A stretch of DNA of 64,000 nucleotides from Geothrix fermentans DSM 14018 (GTDB lineage: Bacteria > Acidobacteriota > Holophagae > Holophagales > Holophagaceae): contig NZ_AUAU01000012.1 in the NCBI RefSeq assembly GCF_000428885.1, positions 1-64,000 of the forward strand, written 5' to 3'. Below, one piece after another: positions 31,424 through 39,988 of the stretch. Every line of letters begins with the position of its first letter. Within the stretch, counting starts at the first letter, position 1. A model generated the notes under the pieces. That model saw only the letters and a program-made list of their open reading frames with translations, did not search any database and had not been told where the DNA came from. A program made the translations under genes and the position numbers.

Positions 31424-34141
31424 TCAGAAACTGTAGCGGACGCCGAAACGGACCGAGCGCGGCGCCTGGAAGGTGGTGGGCGCCTTGAAGTAGGGGTTGG
31501 TCTGGCCCACGTCGAGGCCGCTGAAGTTGTACCGCTGGTCCAGGGCCGTGGCGCTCTGGCTGTTGAGCACATTGGTGACATCGAGCGAGAGCCGGACCTG
31601 CTGCTTGGCCACGATCTTGAAGGTGTAGCCCAGGTTCAGGTCCAGGCGGCTGGTGTTGGGGGTGCGTCCCTCGGAGCCCCGGGGCGTGAGGAAGAGCTCG
31701 TAGCGGGTGTAGGGGAACGGCTGCACCTGGTCCGCGAAACCGAGGCGGTTGACCGGGGTGCCCGTGGCGTAGGTGAAGGAGGCGCCGAGGCTGAGGCCGA
31801 AATCCCACTCGTAGTAACCGTTCGCCTTGACCTGGTGGGTGCGGTCGCCGCTGAGCCTCCCCTCGCTGTTGACGATGAAGTCGGGCTCGTCGAAGGCCGA
31901 GTTGATGTTCGGGTCCAGCTGCCCGGTCCCGTCCGCCCCGCCGACCCCCTGGTAGGCGCCTTCGTAGTTGCCGTCCAGCTTGCTCCAGAGGTAGGAGGCC
32001 TGCCAGGTGTAGTGGTCCGCGAACTTCTTCTGCACGCTGACTTCCACGCCCTTGTAGTCGCGGGTGGCCCGGGGGTACTGCTTGCCGGTCTGGCTGGTTC
32101 CGGGGTTCATGATGAAGTAGTCGCCCAGGGGGCTGTTCACATCGAGAGAATCCTCGATGGCGCGGCCCACGTAGCGGCGGATGTACTTGGCTCCGAGGAC
32201 GTAGTTGGTGGCCACGGTCGTCTCGGCCCCCAGGATGAGCTCATCCGAGTACTGGCCCTTGAGGTCGGGGTCCACGGGTTCGATGTAGGATCCGACGATG
32301 GAGCTGGTGCCGGCCGCGGGGTCCGGGACCAGGCTGGTGGGGCTGAAGTTGAAGATGGTGGGGTTGCTCTCGTCGCTGAAGGAACGGATGACGAGGTCGA
32401 GGGGCACCTGCTCGTAGAACCGAGACAGGCTCATGTAGACCTTGTCCTGGCCCTTCCCGGCCCAGTCCCAGATGACGCCCAGGCGGGGCGCCCACTGGTC
32501 CTTGAGGTCGATCTTGGTGGCCCCGTGCTGGTCCTTGATCTTGGTGGTGTCGAGGCGGACGCCCACGTTGAAGGTGAGGGCCGGGGTGGCCGACCACTTG
32601 TCCTGGACGAAGTAGCCCGCGCTCTCGTGCTTGGGGGAGGCGTTGAAGATGATGCTGGGCGCGTTGTTCACATCCGACCCGGCGATGGTCCAGTAGTAGT
32701 GGGAATAGGTGCCGTTGCCGTAGTCCGTGACCTGCTGGCCGCCCGAGTACCCGCGGTGGATGGTGGCCTTGTCGGTCTGGAAGTCGAACCCGCCCTTCAG
32801 CTCGTGCGGCCCGAGATACCAGGTGAGGGAGCCCGAGAAGTTGGTGCGGGTGAAGTCCTTGTCGTCGTAGCGGCCGAACCCGTCCCGGTTCCGCTGGGTG
32901 GTGTTGTCCACGGTCTGGATGAGCGAGGCTCCGGCGCCCGTGGGGAGCACGGAGTTCTTCTCCTCGTGCTGGCTGGCCTGGAGCTGGACGAACCAGGTCT
33001 GGCCGGTCAGCTCGTAGCGCAGGCTGAGATCCGTGCCGCCGATCTTCCGCTCGCCGCTCCAGGTGGTTGCCGGCCCCTGGGGATCCTTCACGGCGCCCGT
33101 GACCTTCTCGGGATCGCCGAGGACGGAGGCGATGAGGGTCTGGTTCTCGGCGAGCCTCCAGGTGAGCTTCAGGGCGTAGAGGTCGCGGGTGGAATCCGTG
33201 GGGGCCTTCAGGCCATCATCGGGCCCCGGCACGCGGACCTGGGACTCCTGCGAGTTGGTGCGCCGGTCGTAGGCGGCAAAGAACCAGAGCTTGTCCTTGA
33301 TGATCGGGCCGCCGATGTCGAAGCCGTACTCCGAGGTGCGGTTCTCCAGCAGGAGGGGCTTCTGGCGGAGGTTGGCGTCGTCCGTGTGCTTGTTCCCGCT
33401 CTTGAAGATCCGGCCCTCGGAGTACGCGAACACGTCGCCGGAGAACTCGTTGCCGCCCGACTTGGTGATCACATTGATGATGCCGCCGGTGGCCTTGCCG
33501 TACTCCGCCTCGTAGCCGCCGGTCTTGACCTGGAATTCCTGCACGAACTCCTGGGGGATCTTCTTGCCCTGGGTTCCGAACTCCACGTTGGTGGTGTTGA
33601 TGCCGTCCACCACGAAGTTGTTCTCGGCGCCGGAGGAACCGTAGACCTTGAAGCCCACGTTGTCCTGGGATACGCCGGGCGCGAGCAGCGCCACATTGGC
33701 GAAATCGCGGGTGGTGGGCAGCTTCAGGATGGCCTCACTGGTGTAGTTGCTGCCGGCGGTGGTGGCCTTCAGGTCCACGGTCGCATTGGCATCCGTCACT
33801 TCCACGGTGGCGGTCGCGATGGACTTCAGCGTCAGGTCGACCGTGGCGGTGCGGTCCAGCCCGACCTGGATCTGCGCCTTGGCGGCGTTCAGACCTTCCT
33901 TGGTGGCGGTGATGGTGCAGAGCCCGGGCGGGAGCAGGCCAATGCGGTAGGTGCCGGATTCATCCGTGGTGGTGGCGCGCCCGCCCTGGATCCCCACCCC
34001 GCTGATGGACACGGTGGCCCCGGCGACCGGACGCCCCTTCGGATCCACCACGCGCCCCTGCAGGGACCCCGTGGTCTGGGCCGAGAGGACGGCTCCGGAG
34101 GCGAGTAGCAGGGTCAGAAAGCGCATGCGACGGCTGGCCAT
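31424..34141 (-). CDS. Oar-like TonB-dependent outer-membrane receptor
   Basis: A 905-aa protein with signal peptide (MRFLTLLLASGAVLSAQ), then a carboxypeptidase-regulatory-like Ig-type domain (SLQGRVVDPKGRPVAGATVSI, about 25-100). A plug domain follows (DFANVALLAPGVSQDN, NNFVVDGINTTNVEFG, GGIINVITKSGGNEFSGD), then a long beta-barrel ending in the canonical aromatic C-terminus FGVRYSF. This is the Oar/SusC-relative architecture abundant in acidobacteria; substrates may be oligosaccharides, peptides or proteins, and none can be inferred here. The start at 34141 has TTGGAG upstream; a start at 34126 is also possible. It stands alone with an AT-rich promoter region. Confidence 0.9.
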   Translation of the reverse strand: MASRRMRFLTLLLASGAVLSAQTTGSLQGRVVDPKGRPVAGATVSISGVGIQGGRATTTDESGTYRIGLLPPGLCTITATKEGLNAAKAQIQVGLDRTATVDLTLKSIATATVEVTDANATVDLKATTAGSNYTSEAILKLPTTRDFANVALLAPGVSQDNVGFKVYGSSGAENNFVVDGINTTNVEFGTQGKKIPQEFVQEFQVKTGGYEAEYGKATGGIINVITKSGGNEFSGDVFAYSEGRIFKSGNKHTDDANLRQKPLLLENRTSEYGFDIGGPIIKDKLWFFAAYDRRTNSQESQVRVPGPDDGLKAPTDSTRDLYALKLTWRLAENQTLIASVLGDPEKVTGAVKDPQGPATTWSGERKIGGTDLSLRYELTGQTWFVQLQASQHEEKNSVLPTGAGASLIQTVDNTTQRNRDGFGRYDDKDFTRTNFSGSLTWYLGPHELKGGFDFQTDKATIHRGYSGGQQVTDYGNGTYSHYYWTIAGSDVNNAPSIIFNASPKHESAGYFVQDKWSATPALTFNVGVRLDTTKIKDQHGATKIDLKDQWAPRLGVIWDWAGKGQDKVYMSLSRFYEQVPLDLVIRSFSDESNPTIFNFSPTSLVPDPAAGTSSIVGSYIEPVDPDLKGQYSDELILGAETTVATNYVLGAKYIRRYVGRAIEDSLDVNSPLGDYFIMNPGTSQTGKQYPRATRDYKGVEVSVQKKFADHYTWQASYLWSKLDGNYEGAYQGVGGADGTGQLDPNINSAFDEPDFIVNSEGRLSGDRTHQVKANGYYEWDFGLSLGASFTYATGTPVNRLGFADQVQPFPYTRYELFLTPRGSEGRTPNTSRLDLNLGYTFKIVAKQQVRLSLDVTNVLNSQSATALDQRYNFSGLDVGQTNPYFKAPTTFQAPRSVRFGVRYSF

Positions 34142-34341
34142 GGCCGCTCCAAAAAGGAATGGCCACCATCGGATGGCCAGAGTCAAAAAAGAAGTGGCTT
34201 CATCATGGTCATTTGAATGTCCACATCAAGTAAAAATTCCAACCATCAAATTAACGATACAAGAGTCATCATTCATGTGGATACACCCATGTAGCTGACC
34301 CCAATTGGGATCGGGTGATCCGGCCCCTTGTTTTCCGGGGT
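34142..34341. promoter_or_regulatory. AT-rich gap with the promoter of the TonB-type receptor
   Basis: About 200 bp with no gene. It is distinctly AT-rich (34190-34290), as expected of a promoter for the leftward receptor gene, but no clear -35/-10 pair could be fixed by eye. The right end is the 3' flank of the zinc-ribbon gene, also read leftwards. Confidence 0.45.
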
Positions 34342-34923
34342 CTACCAGTCGCCGCCGGAATCGCCTCCGGAGTCCCCGCCGCCCCAGTCGCCGCCGCCGG
34401 AGTCACCCCAGTCCCCCCCGCTGGACTCCCCCCAATCCGAGGAGGATCCGCCGGAGTCCCCGCCGCCCCAGCCATCTCCCCCGTTCTGCCCGTCATGGTG
34501 GTGGTGTCCGCCGCCCATCATGCTGCCGATCATCATGCCGGTGAGAAGTCCTCCCATGCCGCCGCCGGGCTGGCCGTAGCCGCCCTGCTGCATGGGGACG
34601 GAGCCCTGCATGGGCGCATCCAGGCCCAGGCGCCGCCGCGCGGAGGGCGGCAGCTCCTCGTCCTTGAGGGTCTGCACGCCTGCCAGGGCGCCGCAGTAGC
34701 CGCAAGTCCACTTCACCGCGCGCAGCCCGTCCCACTCCTGCTTCATCTTGTCGCCCGTGGCGCCGCAGGCGGGGCACTTCGGGTAGGGGCTGGGGAAGGT
34801 GTGGGGCTCCAGGGGACCTGTGGGCAGGGCGCGGCGGGAGGCACCGAGCTGTTCCGCGCGATCCCTCTTCCCGCGCAGGACGAAGAAGAGCACGATGCCG
34901 ACGATGAGGATGGTCCAGAACAT
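34342..34923 (-). CDS. Membrane-anchored zinc-ribbon protein with Gly/Ser/Asp/Trp repeat tail
   Basis: This 193-aa product was not recognised as a named family. It has an N-terminal transmembrane helix (ILIVGIVLFFVLRGKR) and a CPACGATGDK ... CGYCGAL pair of CxxC motifs (about 50-80) expected to bind zinc. A Gly/Met-rich segment (MGGLLTGMMIGSMMGGGHHHH) follows, and finally a tail of imperfect 7-10-residue units (SGGDWG, GGGDSGG) ending in DW. The tail resembles the low-complexity ends of TPM/YgcG-type membrane proteins, but no TPM domain is present. Stop at 34342. Confidence 0.75.
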   Translation of the reverse strand: MFWTILIVGIVLFFVLRGKRDRAEQLGASRRALPTGPLEPHTFPSPYPKCPACGATGDKMKQEWDGLRAVKWTCGYCGALAGVQTLKDEELPPSARRRLGLDAPMQGSVPMQQGGYGQPGGGMGGLLTGMMIGSMMGGGHHHHDGQNGGDGWGGGDSGGSSSDWGESSGGDWGDSGGGDWGGGDSGGDSGGDW

Positions 34924-34980
34924 GGGAACCCCTGGCGAACCTCAAGGGTACCCCGAAACCGCAAGCCCGCACTTGCTGGC

Positions 34981-36114
34981 ATGATCAGCGTCATGCGCTC
35001 CCGCATCCCGCTCCCGGAGGACCGCCCCTGGCGCGTGCTGGGCCTCATGTCCGGCACCAGCGCCGATGGCGTGGACGCAGTGGTGGTGGAGGTGGACCCC
35101 CGCGGCTTCGAAGGCGGGCGGCCCTTCCTGGCGCTGCTGGGGCACCATCCCGCCCCCTATTCCGAAGCCCTGAAGGAGGCGGTCCTCGCCGCCGCGTCGA
35201 ACCGCCTGGATCCCGCCGGGCTCTGCATCCTCCAGCGCCGCCTGGGGGACCACCACGCCCGCGCCGCGGCCGATCTGTGCGCGAGCCTGGGCCTGGAGCC
35301 CGACCTGGCCTCGCTCCACGGCCAGACCGTCCAGCACCACCCCGCCGAGGGCGCCACCCTCCAGCTGGCGGATCCCTACGTGCTGGCCGAAGTCCTGGGC
35401 TGTCCCGTGGTGTGGGACCTCCGCCGTCGCGACATGGCCCTGGGCGGCCAGGGCGCCCCCCTCGTGCCCCTGCCCGAGCGCTGGTTGCGCGGCCCGGAAC
35501 CCTGGCTGGCCCTGAACCTGGGCGGCATCGCGAACCTGGCGTACTGGGATGGGGCGCACACCCGGGCCTGGGATGCGGGTCCCGGCATGTCCCTGCTCGA
35601 CCTCGCGGCCCGGCGCTGGCTGGGCCGGCCCTTCGATCCCGGCGGCGCCGCGGCGGCGGGGGAGGTCCATGCCGCCCCGCTGGATCGCTGGCTTCGCCAC
35701 CCCTACTTCCAGGCGCCCCCGCCCAAGTCCACGGGCCGGGAGGTGTTCGGCACGGCCTGGCTCGACGCGGAAGCCCCGGGGCTGGAGGCCCTGCCCCTGC
35801 CGGACCGTCTGGCCACCCTGGCCGCCTTCAGCGCCGAAGCCGTGGCCCGGGAGTTGGCCCGCCTCAGTCCCCTGGCCCCGGGCACCCGCGGCCTGGTGAG
35901 CGGCGGCGGAGCCCAGCACGGGCGCCTGCGCGCGGAGCTGGCCGCCCGCCTGGCCCTGCCCCTGGCCGACGACACGGCCTTCCCCGCCGGGGCCCGGGAG
36001 GCCGTGAGCTGGGCCCTGCTCGGCGCCGCCAGCGCCCTGGGCCTGCCGGGGAACCTCCCCGAGGTGACCGGCGCGGCACGGCCCGTGGCCCTCGGGAGCT
36101 GGGTCTGTCCGTGA
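34981..36114 (+). CDS. anmK: Anhydro-N-acetylmuramic acid kinase AnmK
   Basis: AnmK cleaves and phosphorylates 1,6-anhydro-MurNAc to MurNAc-6-phosphate in peptidoglycan recycling. The product (377 aa) has the N-terminal ATP-binding block GLMSGTSADGVDAVVVEV, the HGQT motif (SLHGQTVQHHP), WDLRRRDMALGGQGAPLVP, LNLGGIANLAYW and WDAGPGMSLLD, all family signatures. Start is uncertain between 34981 and 34993 as neither has a good Shine-Dalgarno. It overlaps the next gene by 4 bp (GTGA). Confidence 0.94.
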   Translation: MISVMRSRIPLPEDRPWRVLGLMSGTSADGVDAVVVEVDPRGFEGGRPFLALLGHHPAPYSEALKEAVLAAASNRLDPAGLCILQRRLGDHHARAAADLCASLGLEPDLASLHGQTVQHHPAEGATLQLADPYVLAEVLGCPVVWDLRRRDMALGGQGAPLVPLPERWLRGPEPWLALNLGGIANLAYWDGAHTRAWDAGPGMSLLDLAARRWLGRPFDPGGAAAAGEVHAAPLDRWLRHPYFQAPPPKSTGREVFGTAWLDAEAPGLEALPLPDRLATLAAFSAEAVARELARLSPLAPGTRGLVSGGGAQHGRLRAELAARLALPLADDTAFPAGAREAVSWALLGAASALGLPGNLPEVTGAARPVALGSWVCP

Positions 36115-38084
36115 GGTTCTCCCGCTGGATCGACCACCTGCCCCTCTGGGTGGCCTTCGGCGCCGCCGTCTCCACGGGCATCTACGAGTCCGGGGAGCTG
36201 GCAGTCATGGCCCTGCCCCTGGCGGCCGCCGCCGTGGTGGAGGCCTGGCGATGGGACCTGAGCCGCCATCACCGCTGGCTGGAGGCGGGGGCCCTGGTCT
36301 TCTTCCTCGCGGACCTGGCCCGGGGCCGCGGCATCTTCCCCGTGGCCATCCACACGCTCTTCGTGCTGGCGGGACTGAGGCTGGTCCTGCCCCGGGAGCT
36401 GCCCCAGCGGCGCCAGCTGGTGCTCATGGGCTTCCTGCTCTTCCTCACCACCGCCGTGAGCACCACGGACCTGGTGTTCCTGCTCTGGGCCCTGCTCTGG
36501 CTCGGCTCCGCCGCGGCGGTCCTGCTCCAGCAGAGCTGGGAGGCCTCCGCCCGCCACCGCCGGGGCGCCCCGGTCCATCCGCCCTACGGGGGCCTGCCGG
36601 CCTGGATGGGGGCGACGCTGGTGCTGGGGGCGGGGTTCTTCCTGATCCTGCCTCGCCTCAATGCGGGCTTCCGGCCCAGGGCCTTCGCGGGCACCGCCCC
36701 CATGGCGAGCCGGGCCGGCTTCGGGGACCAGGTGGATCTGGCCGCCGGCGGCCCCATCGAGCCCAATCCCGAGGTGGTCCTCCGCATCGCCCCGCCCCCG
36801 GGCTTGGCTCCCGCCGCCCTGCCCGGGCTGGACCTGCTGCGGGGGGTGGCCCTGGAGCGCGTGGAGGGGATGCGCTGGAGCCCCGGGGACCTGACGCCCC
36901 TCCCGGCCCGGAGCCCCCGCACCACCTCCGCCGGGGCCCATGCGGAGTTCCTGTTCTCCCCCAGCGCCCAGGGCATCCTGACCCTGCCCTACGGGACCAC
37001 GCGCGTGGAACCGGACCAGCTCCTGCGCCGGGGCGGAGGCGGAAGCCTCCGCTGGCGCTTTCCCCGGGCCCGCCCCGTTCCCCTGGACGTCGCCTGGAGC
37101 GCGGGAGACGCTGAGCTTCCGGAACCCTGGCTCTCCCCCCGACGGCTCGACCACCTGCGGGAGCTGGGGCCGGACCACGAGGCCGCCCGGCGCTGGAGCC
37201 TGCGGCTGGCGCCGGGGGACCCGCCCGCGCCGGAGCTGGCCCGGGGGCTGGAGCGGGCCCTGCGCGGGTTCCGGTACACCCTGGACAACCCCTCGGGCCG
37301 GGCGGTGAACCCCCTGGAGGACTTCCTGGACCGGACCCAGGCCGGGCACTGTGAGTACTTCGCCTCGGCCATGGCCCTGATGCTGAGGGCCCGGGGCGTT
37401 CCCGCCCGGGTGGTGAACGGCTTCCGCCTGGGCCCATGGATCCCCGAGGGCGGGTACTTCCGCGTGAGCCAGGACCAGGCCCACAGCTGGGTGGAGTACT
37501 GGGACCAGGGCCGCTGGCACGTGGCGGATCCCACCCCGGCCGGGGCGGGCCAGGGACCCGGCGGAGGTCCCGCCGCCCTGGGGGCCCTCACCCGCTGGCT
37601 CGACACCCTGCGCTACCACTGGGATCGCCACGTGGTGCGATTCTCCGACCAGGACCAGGTGGAGGGCCTCTCCTGGATCCAGAGCCGGCTCCAGGGGTGG
37701 GAGTGGCACTGGAAGGCCCCGCCGGCGCCGCTCTCCTGGGGACTGGCCCTGCTGGCCGCGGCCTGGATCGCGTGGCGCACGCGGAGCCTCTGGCGCCCCG
37801 CATCCGCGGGCCCCGGCGCCATCCGCGCCCTGCGGCCCCTTCTGGCCCGGACCCGCCACCTGGCCGCCCCCGGGCCGGGCGAGACGGCCCGCGCCTGGCT
37901 CTTGCGCCTCGCCGCTCTGCGGCCCGAGCGTGCCGGGGCCCTGTTGGACCTCGCGGACCGCGTGGAGGCCCAGGCCTACGGCGGCCGGGACGGCGCGGCC
38001 TCCGCCCTCGCGAAGGCGGAGGCCGCGGCCTGGCGGGGCTGGAAGGCGCCTACTTCCCCGTCAGCCGTTCAAAGGCCTTCATGA
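36111..38084 (+). CDS. TgpA-like membrane transglutaminase (DUF3488 + transglutaminase core)
   Basis: A 657-aa protein with about six transmembrane helices in the first 190 residues (DUF3488-like) and a periplasmic transglutaminase domain. The catalytic triad is visible: C414 in AGHCEYF, H458 in AHSWVEYW, D473 in VADPTP. Another helix follows near 550 ([15 protein letters not shown]) and then a short cytoplasmic tail, as in TgpA. Such genes commonly sit with DUF58/MoxR genes; here DUF58 is 20 kb away in the Bat operon. The GTG start overlaps the anmK stop. Its 3' end overlaps the convergent SPFH gene by 35 bp. Confidence 0.88.
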   Translation: MRFSRWIDHLPLWVAFGAAVSTGIYESGELAVMALPLAAAAVVEAWRWDLSRHHRWLEAGALVFFLADLARGRGIFPVAIHTLFVLAGLRLVLPRELPQRRQLVLMGFLLFLTTAVSTTDLVFLLWALLWLGSAAAVLLQQSWEASARHRRGAPVHPPYGGLPAWMGATLVLGAGFFLILPRLNAGFRPRAFAGTAPMASRAGFGDQVDLAAGGPIEPNPEVVLRIAPPPGLAPAALPGLDLLRGVALERVEGMRWSPGDLTPLPARSPRTTSAGAHAEFLFSPSAQGILTLPYGTTRVEPDQLLRRGGGGSLRWRFPRARPVPLDVAWSAGDAELPEPWLSPRRLDHLRELGPDHEAARRWSLRLAPGDPPAPELARGLERALRGFRYTLDNPSGRAVNPLEDFLDRTQAGHCEYFASAMALMLRARGVPARVVNGFRLGPWIPEGGYFRVSQDQAHSWVEYWDQGRWHVADPTPAGAGQGPGGGPAALGALTRWLDTLRYHWDRHVVRFSDQDQVEGLSWIQSRLQGWEWHWKAPPAPLSWGLALLAAAWIAWRTRSLWRPASAGPGAIRALRPLLARTRHLAAPGPGETARAWLLRLAALRPERAGALLDLADRVEAQAYGGRDGAASALAKAEAAAWRGWKAPTSPSAVQRPS

Positions 38085-38823
38085 GTTCGATGGGCAGCGG
38101 GAAGACGATGGTGCTGTTCTTCTCCGTGGCGATCTCCGCAAGCGTCTGCAGGTAGCGCATCTGGATGGCCGTGGGGTTCTCGCTGATCTTGTTCGCGGCC
38201 TCGAGCAGCTGCTGGCTGGCCATCAGCTCGCCTTCGGCGGCGATGATCTTCGCCCGCTTCTCGCGCTCCGCTTCGGCCTGCTTCCCCATGGCCCGCTGGA
38301 TCTGCTCGGGCAGGTCCACGCTCTTCAGCTCCACGCTGGTGACCTCGATGCCCCAGGGCTCCGTGGAGCGGTCGATGATCTCCCGCAGGCGCTGGCTCAG
38401 CTTCTCCCGGTCCGCCAGCAGCTCGTCGAGGGTGACTTCGCCCAGGATGGAGCGAAGGGTGGTCTGGGCCATCTGGCTGGTGGCGTAGTAGTAGTTCTCC
38501 ACGCCGATGATGGCCGCCTTGGGATCCAGCACCTTGAAGTAGACGACGGCGCTCACCTTCAGGCTCACATTGTCCCGGGTGATGATGTCCTGGCTGGGCA
38601 CGTCCATCACGACCGTGCGCAGGCTCACGGTGACGGCGGTCTGGAAGGGCCGCCACACGAAGCAGAGGCCGGGCCCCTTGGGCTTGTCCTCCACCTTGCC
38701 GAGGGTGAAGACCACCAGGCGCTCGTACTCGTTCACCACCTTGAGGCAGGCGAGGAAATAGATCAGCAGGGCGATCGCGGCCGGGCCGAAGCAGCCGAGG
38801 GACGTGGCGAAGAGGGCGTCCAT
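38050..38823 (-). CDS. SPFH/band 7 (stomatin-like slipin) membrane protein
   Basis: The 257-aa product has one N-terminal membrane helix (about 12-30) and the SPFH domain with slipin hallmarks: [75 protein letters not shown] and the [23 protein letters not shown] block. Slipins form oligomeric scaffolds in the inner membrane, often with an NfeD protease partner; no NfeD gene is adjacent. Convergent 35-bp overlap with the TgpA-like gene. Confidence 0.93.
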   Translation of the reverse strand: MDALFATSLGCFGPAAIALLIYFLACLKVVNEYERLVVFTLGKVEDKPKGPGLCFVWRPFQTAVTVSLRTVVMDVPSQDIITRDNVSLKVSAVVYFKVLDPKAAIIGVENYYYATSQMAQTTLRSILGEVTLDELLADREKLSQRLREIIDRSTEPWGIEVTSVELKSVDLPEQIQRAMGKQAEAEREKRAKIIAAEGELMASQQLLEAANKISENPTAIQMRYLQTLAEIATEKNSTIVFPLPIELMKAFERLTGK

Positions 38824-38864
38824 TGAGGACCTCCGGGGAAGATTGGCCCCAGTCTACGAGGTTC

Positions 38865-39488
38865 CTAGGCCCGCACGAACGGATTGGTGGCCGCCTCCTC
38901 ACCGAGGGTGGTCGCCGGACCGTGGCCAGGGATGACGAGGGTGGCGCCGTCCAGCACGTAGAGTTCCCGCCGGATGCTCTGCTCCAGCGCCTCCCAGCTG
39001 CCGCCCCAGAGGTCCGTGCGGCCCACGCCGCCCCGGAAGAGCGTGTCCCCCGCCAGCACCACGCGGCCCTTCGCGAAGACGCCGTGGAAGCAGCAGGAGC
39101 CCGGCGTGTGGCCCGGCGTGTGGAGCGTCGTCAGGTCCAGGTGGCGGTCGCCTGCGTTCAGGGCGGCCATCTCCGGCTGGGGGATGGCGGGCATGCCGAA
39201 CATCCCCGTCTGCTGGGCCAGGGCCTCGATGAGGAAGGTGTCGTCCCCGTGCAGGTGGGCGGGGCACTGCCAGAGGTCCTGCAGCTCCCGCGTGGCCCCC
39301 ACGTGGTCGAAGTGGGCATGGGTGTGCAGCAGGGCCGTGACCTTGAAGCCGAGCGCCTCCACGCGCTTGCGGATCTTCGCGCCGTCCCCGCCGGGATCCA
39401 CCACCAGGCCCTGCCGGGTGTCGGGGTCCCACAGCAGCGAGCAGTTGCAGCCCAGGGGGCCCACGGGGAAGGTCTCGAGGTTCAGCAT
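38865..39488 (-). CDS. Metallo-beta-lactamase-fold hydrolase (glyoxalase II-like)
   Basis: The 207-aa product has the zinc-binding motif HTHAHFDHVG (H57, H59, D61, H62), then LHTPGHTPGSCCF, LAGDTLFRGGVGRTDL and a C-terminal IPGHGPATTLGEE. This is the short glyoxalase II-like/YcbL type that lacks the full C-terminal domain of GloB. A thioesterase role is likely; the substrate is unknown. Start at 39488 is chosen because GGAG precedes it and the longer frame adds a basic non-conserved extension. Confidence 0.9.
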   Translation of the reverse strand: MLNLETFPVGPLGCNCSLLWDPDTRQGLVVDPGGDGAKIRKRVEALGFKVTALLHTHAHFDHVGATRELQDLWQCPAHLHGDDTFLIEALAQQTGMFGMPAIPQPEMAALNAGDRHLDLTTLHTPGHTPGSCCFHGVFAKGRVVLAGDTLFRGGVGRTDLWGGSWEALEQSIRRELYVLDGATLVIPGHGPATTLGEEAATNPFVRA

Positions 39489-39612
39489 GGCGTCTCCACC
39501 TCCATGGTAGGGAAAAGCGGAGGGGCGGGTCAGAGGGGTCGCCGGATGCCGGTGGTACAGTCGTCGGAGCGGGCTCCGGCCATCGTGGGGGCGCCGCCGG
39601 AAAGGAACCGCC

Positions 39613-39915
39613 ATGGCCGTGCTTCTTCAGGTCGACTTCCCCTTCCAGGGCCCGTGGGGGGACGGCATGACCGCCGCCCTCAAGGGGCTGGCGGAATCCA
39701 TCGCCCAGGAGCCGGGCCTGATCTGGAAGATCTGGACCGAGAATCCCGAGAAGCAGGAGGCCGGGGGCATCTACCTGTTCACGGATGCGGCCAGCGCCGA
39801 GGCCTACCTGAAGATGCACACCCAGCGCCTGATGTCCTTCGGGGTCCCCCAGGTGAACGGCAAGCTCTTCTCCGTCAACCGGGACCTGTCCGCCCTAGAC
39901 CGCGCCCCGCTCTGA
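39613..39915 (+). CDS. YdhR-family mono-oxygenase-like protein
   Basis: A 100-aa protein with the ferredoxin-like dimeric alpha/beta-barrel pattern of YdhR: VLLQVDFPFQGPWGDGM at the start, EPGLIWKIWTENPEKQEAGGIYLFTD in the middle and AEAYLKMHTQRL following. The family is predicted to be mono-oxygenase-like, with no confirmed substrate. It is divergent from the metallo-beta-lactamase gene and upstream of uvrC. Confidence 0.85.
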   Translation: MAVLLQVDFPFQGPWGDGMTAALKGLAESIAQEPGLIWKIWTENPEKQEAGGIYLFTDAASAEAYLKMHTQRLMSFGVPQVNGKLFSVNRDLSALDRAPL

Positions 39916-39988
39916 GCCGGCAGGCGGGACGGGACCCGCATCTTGATGCGTGATCCAGGTGGCTTCTGGTCCATCCTGGAGTCCTGCC

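Noticed and set aside
31211-34108. 965-aa plus-strand open frame
   Set aside because: It is the antisense of the Oar-like receptor gene. Its Val/Gly/Leu/His-rich translation is typical of antisense frames in high-GC DNA and it has no family motif; the receptor frame has clear domains.
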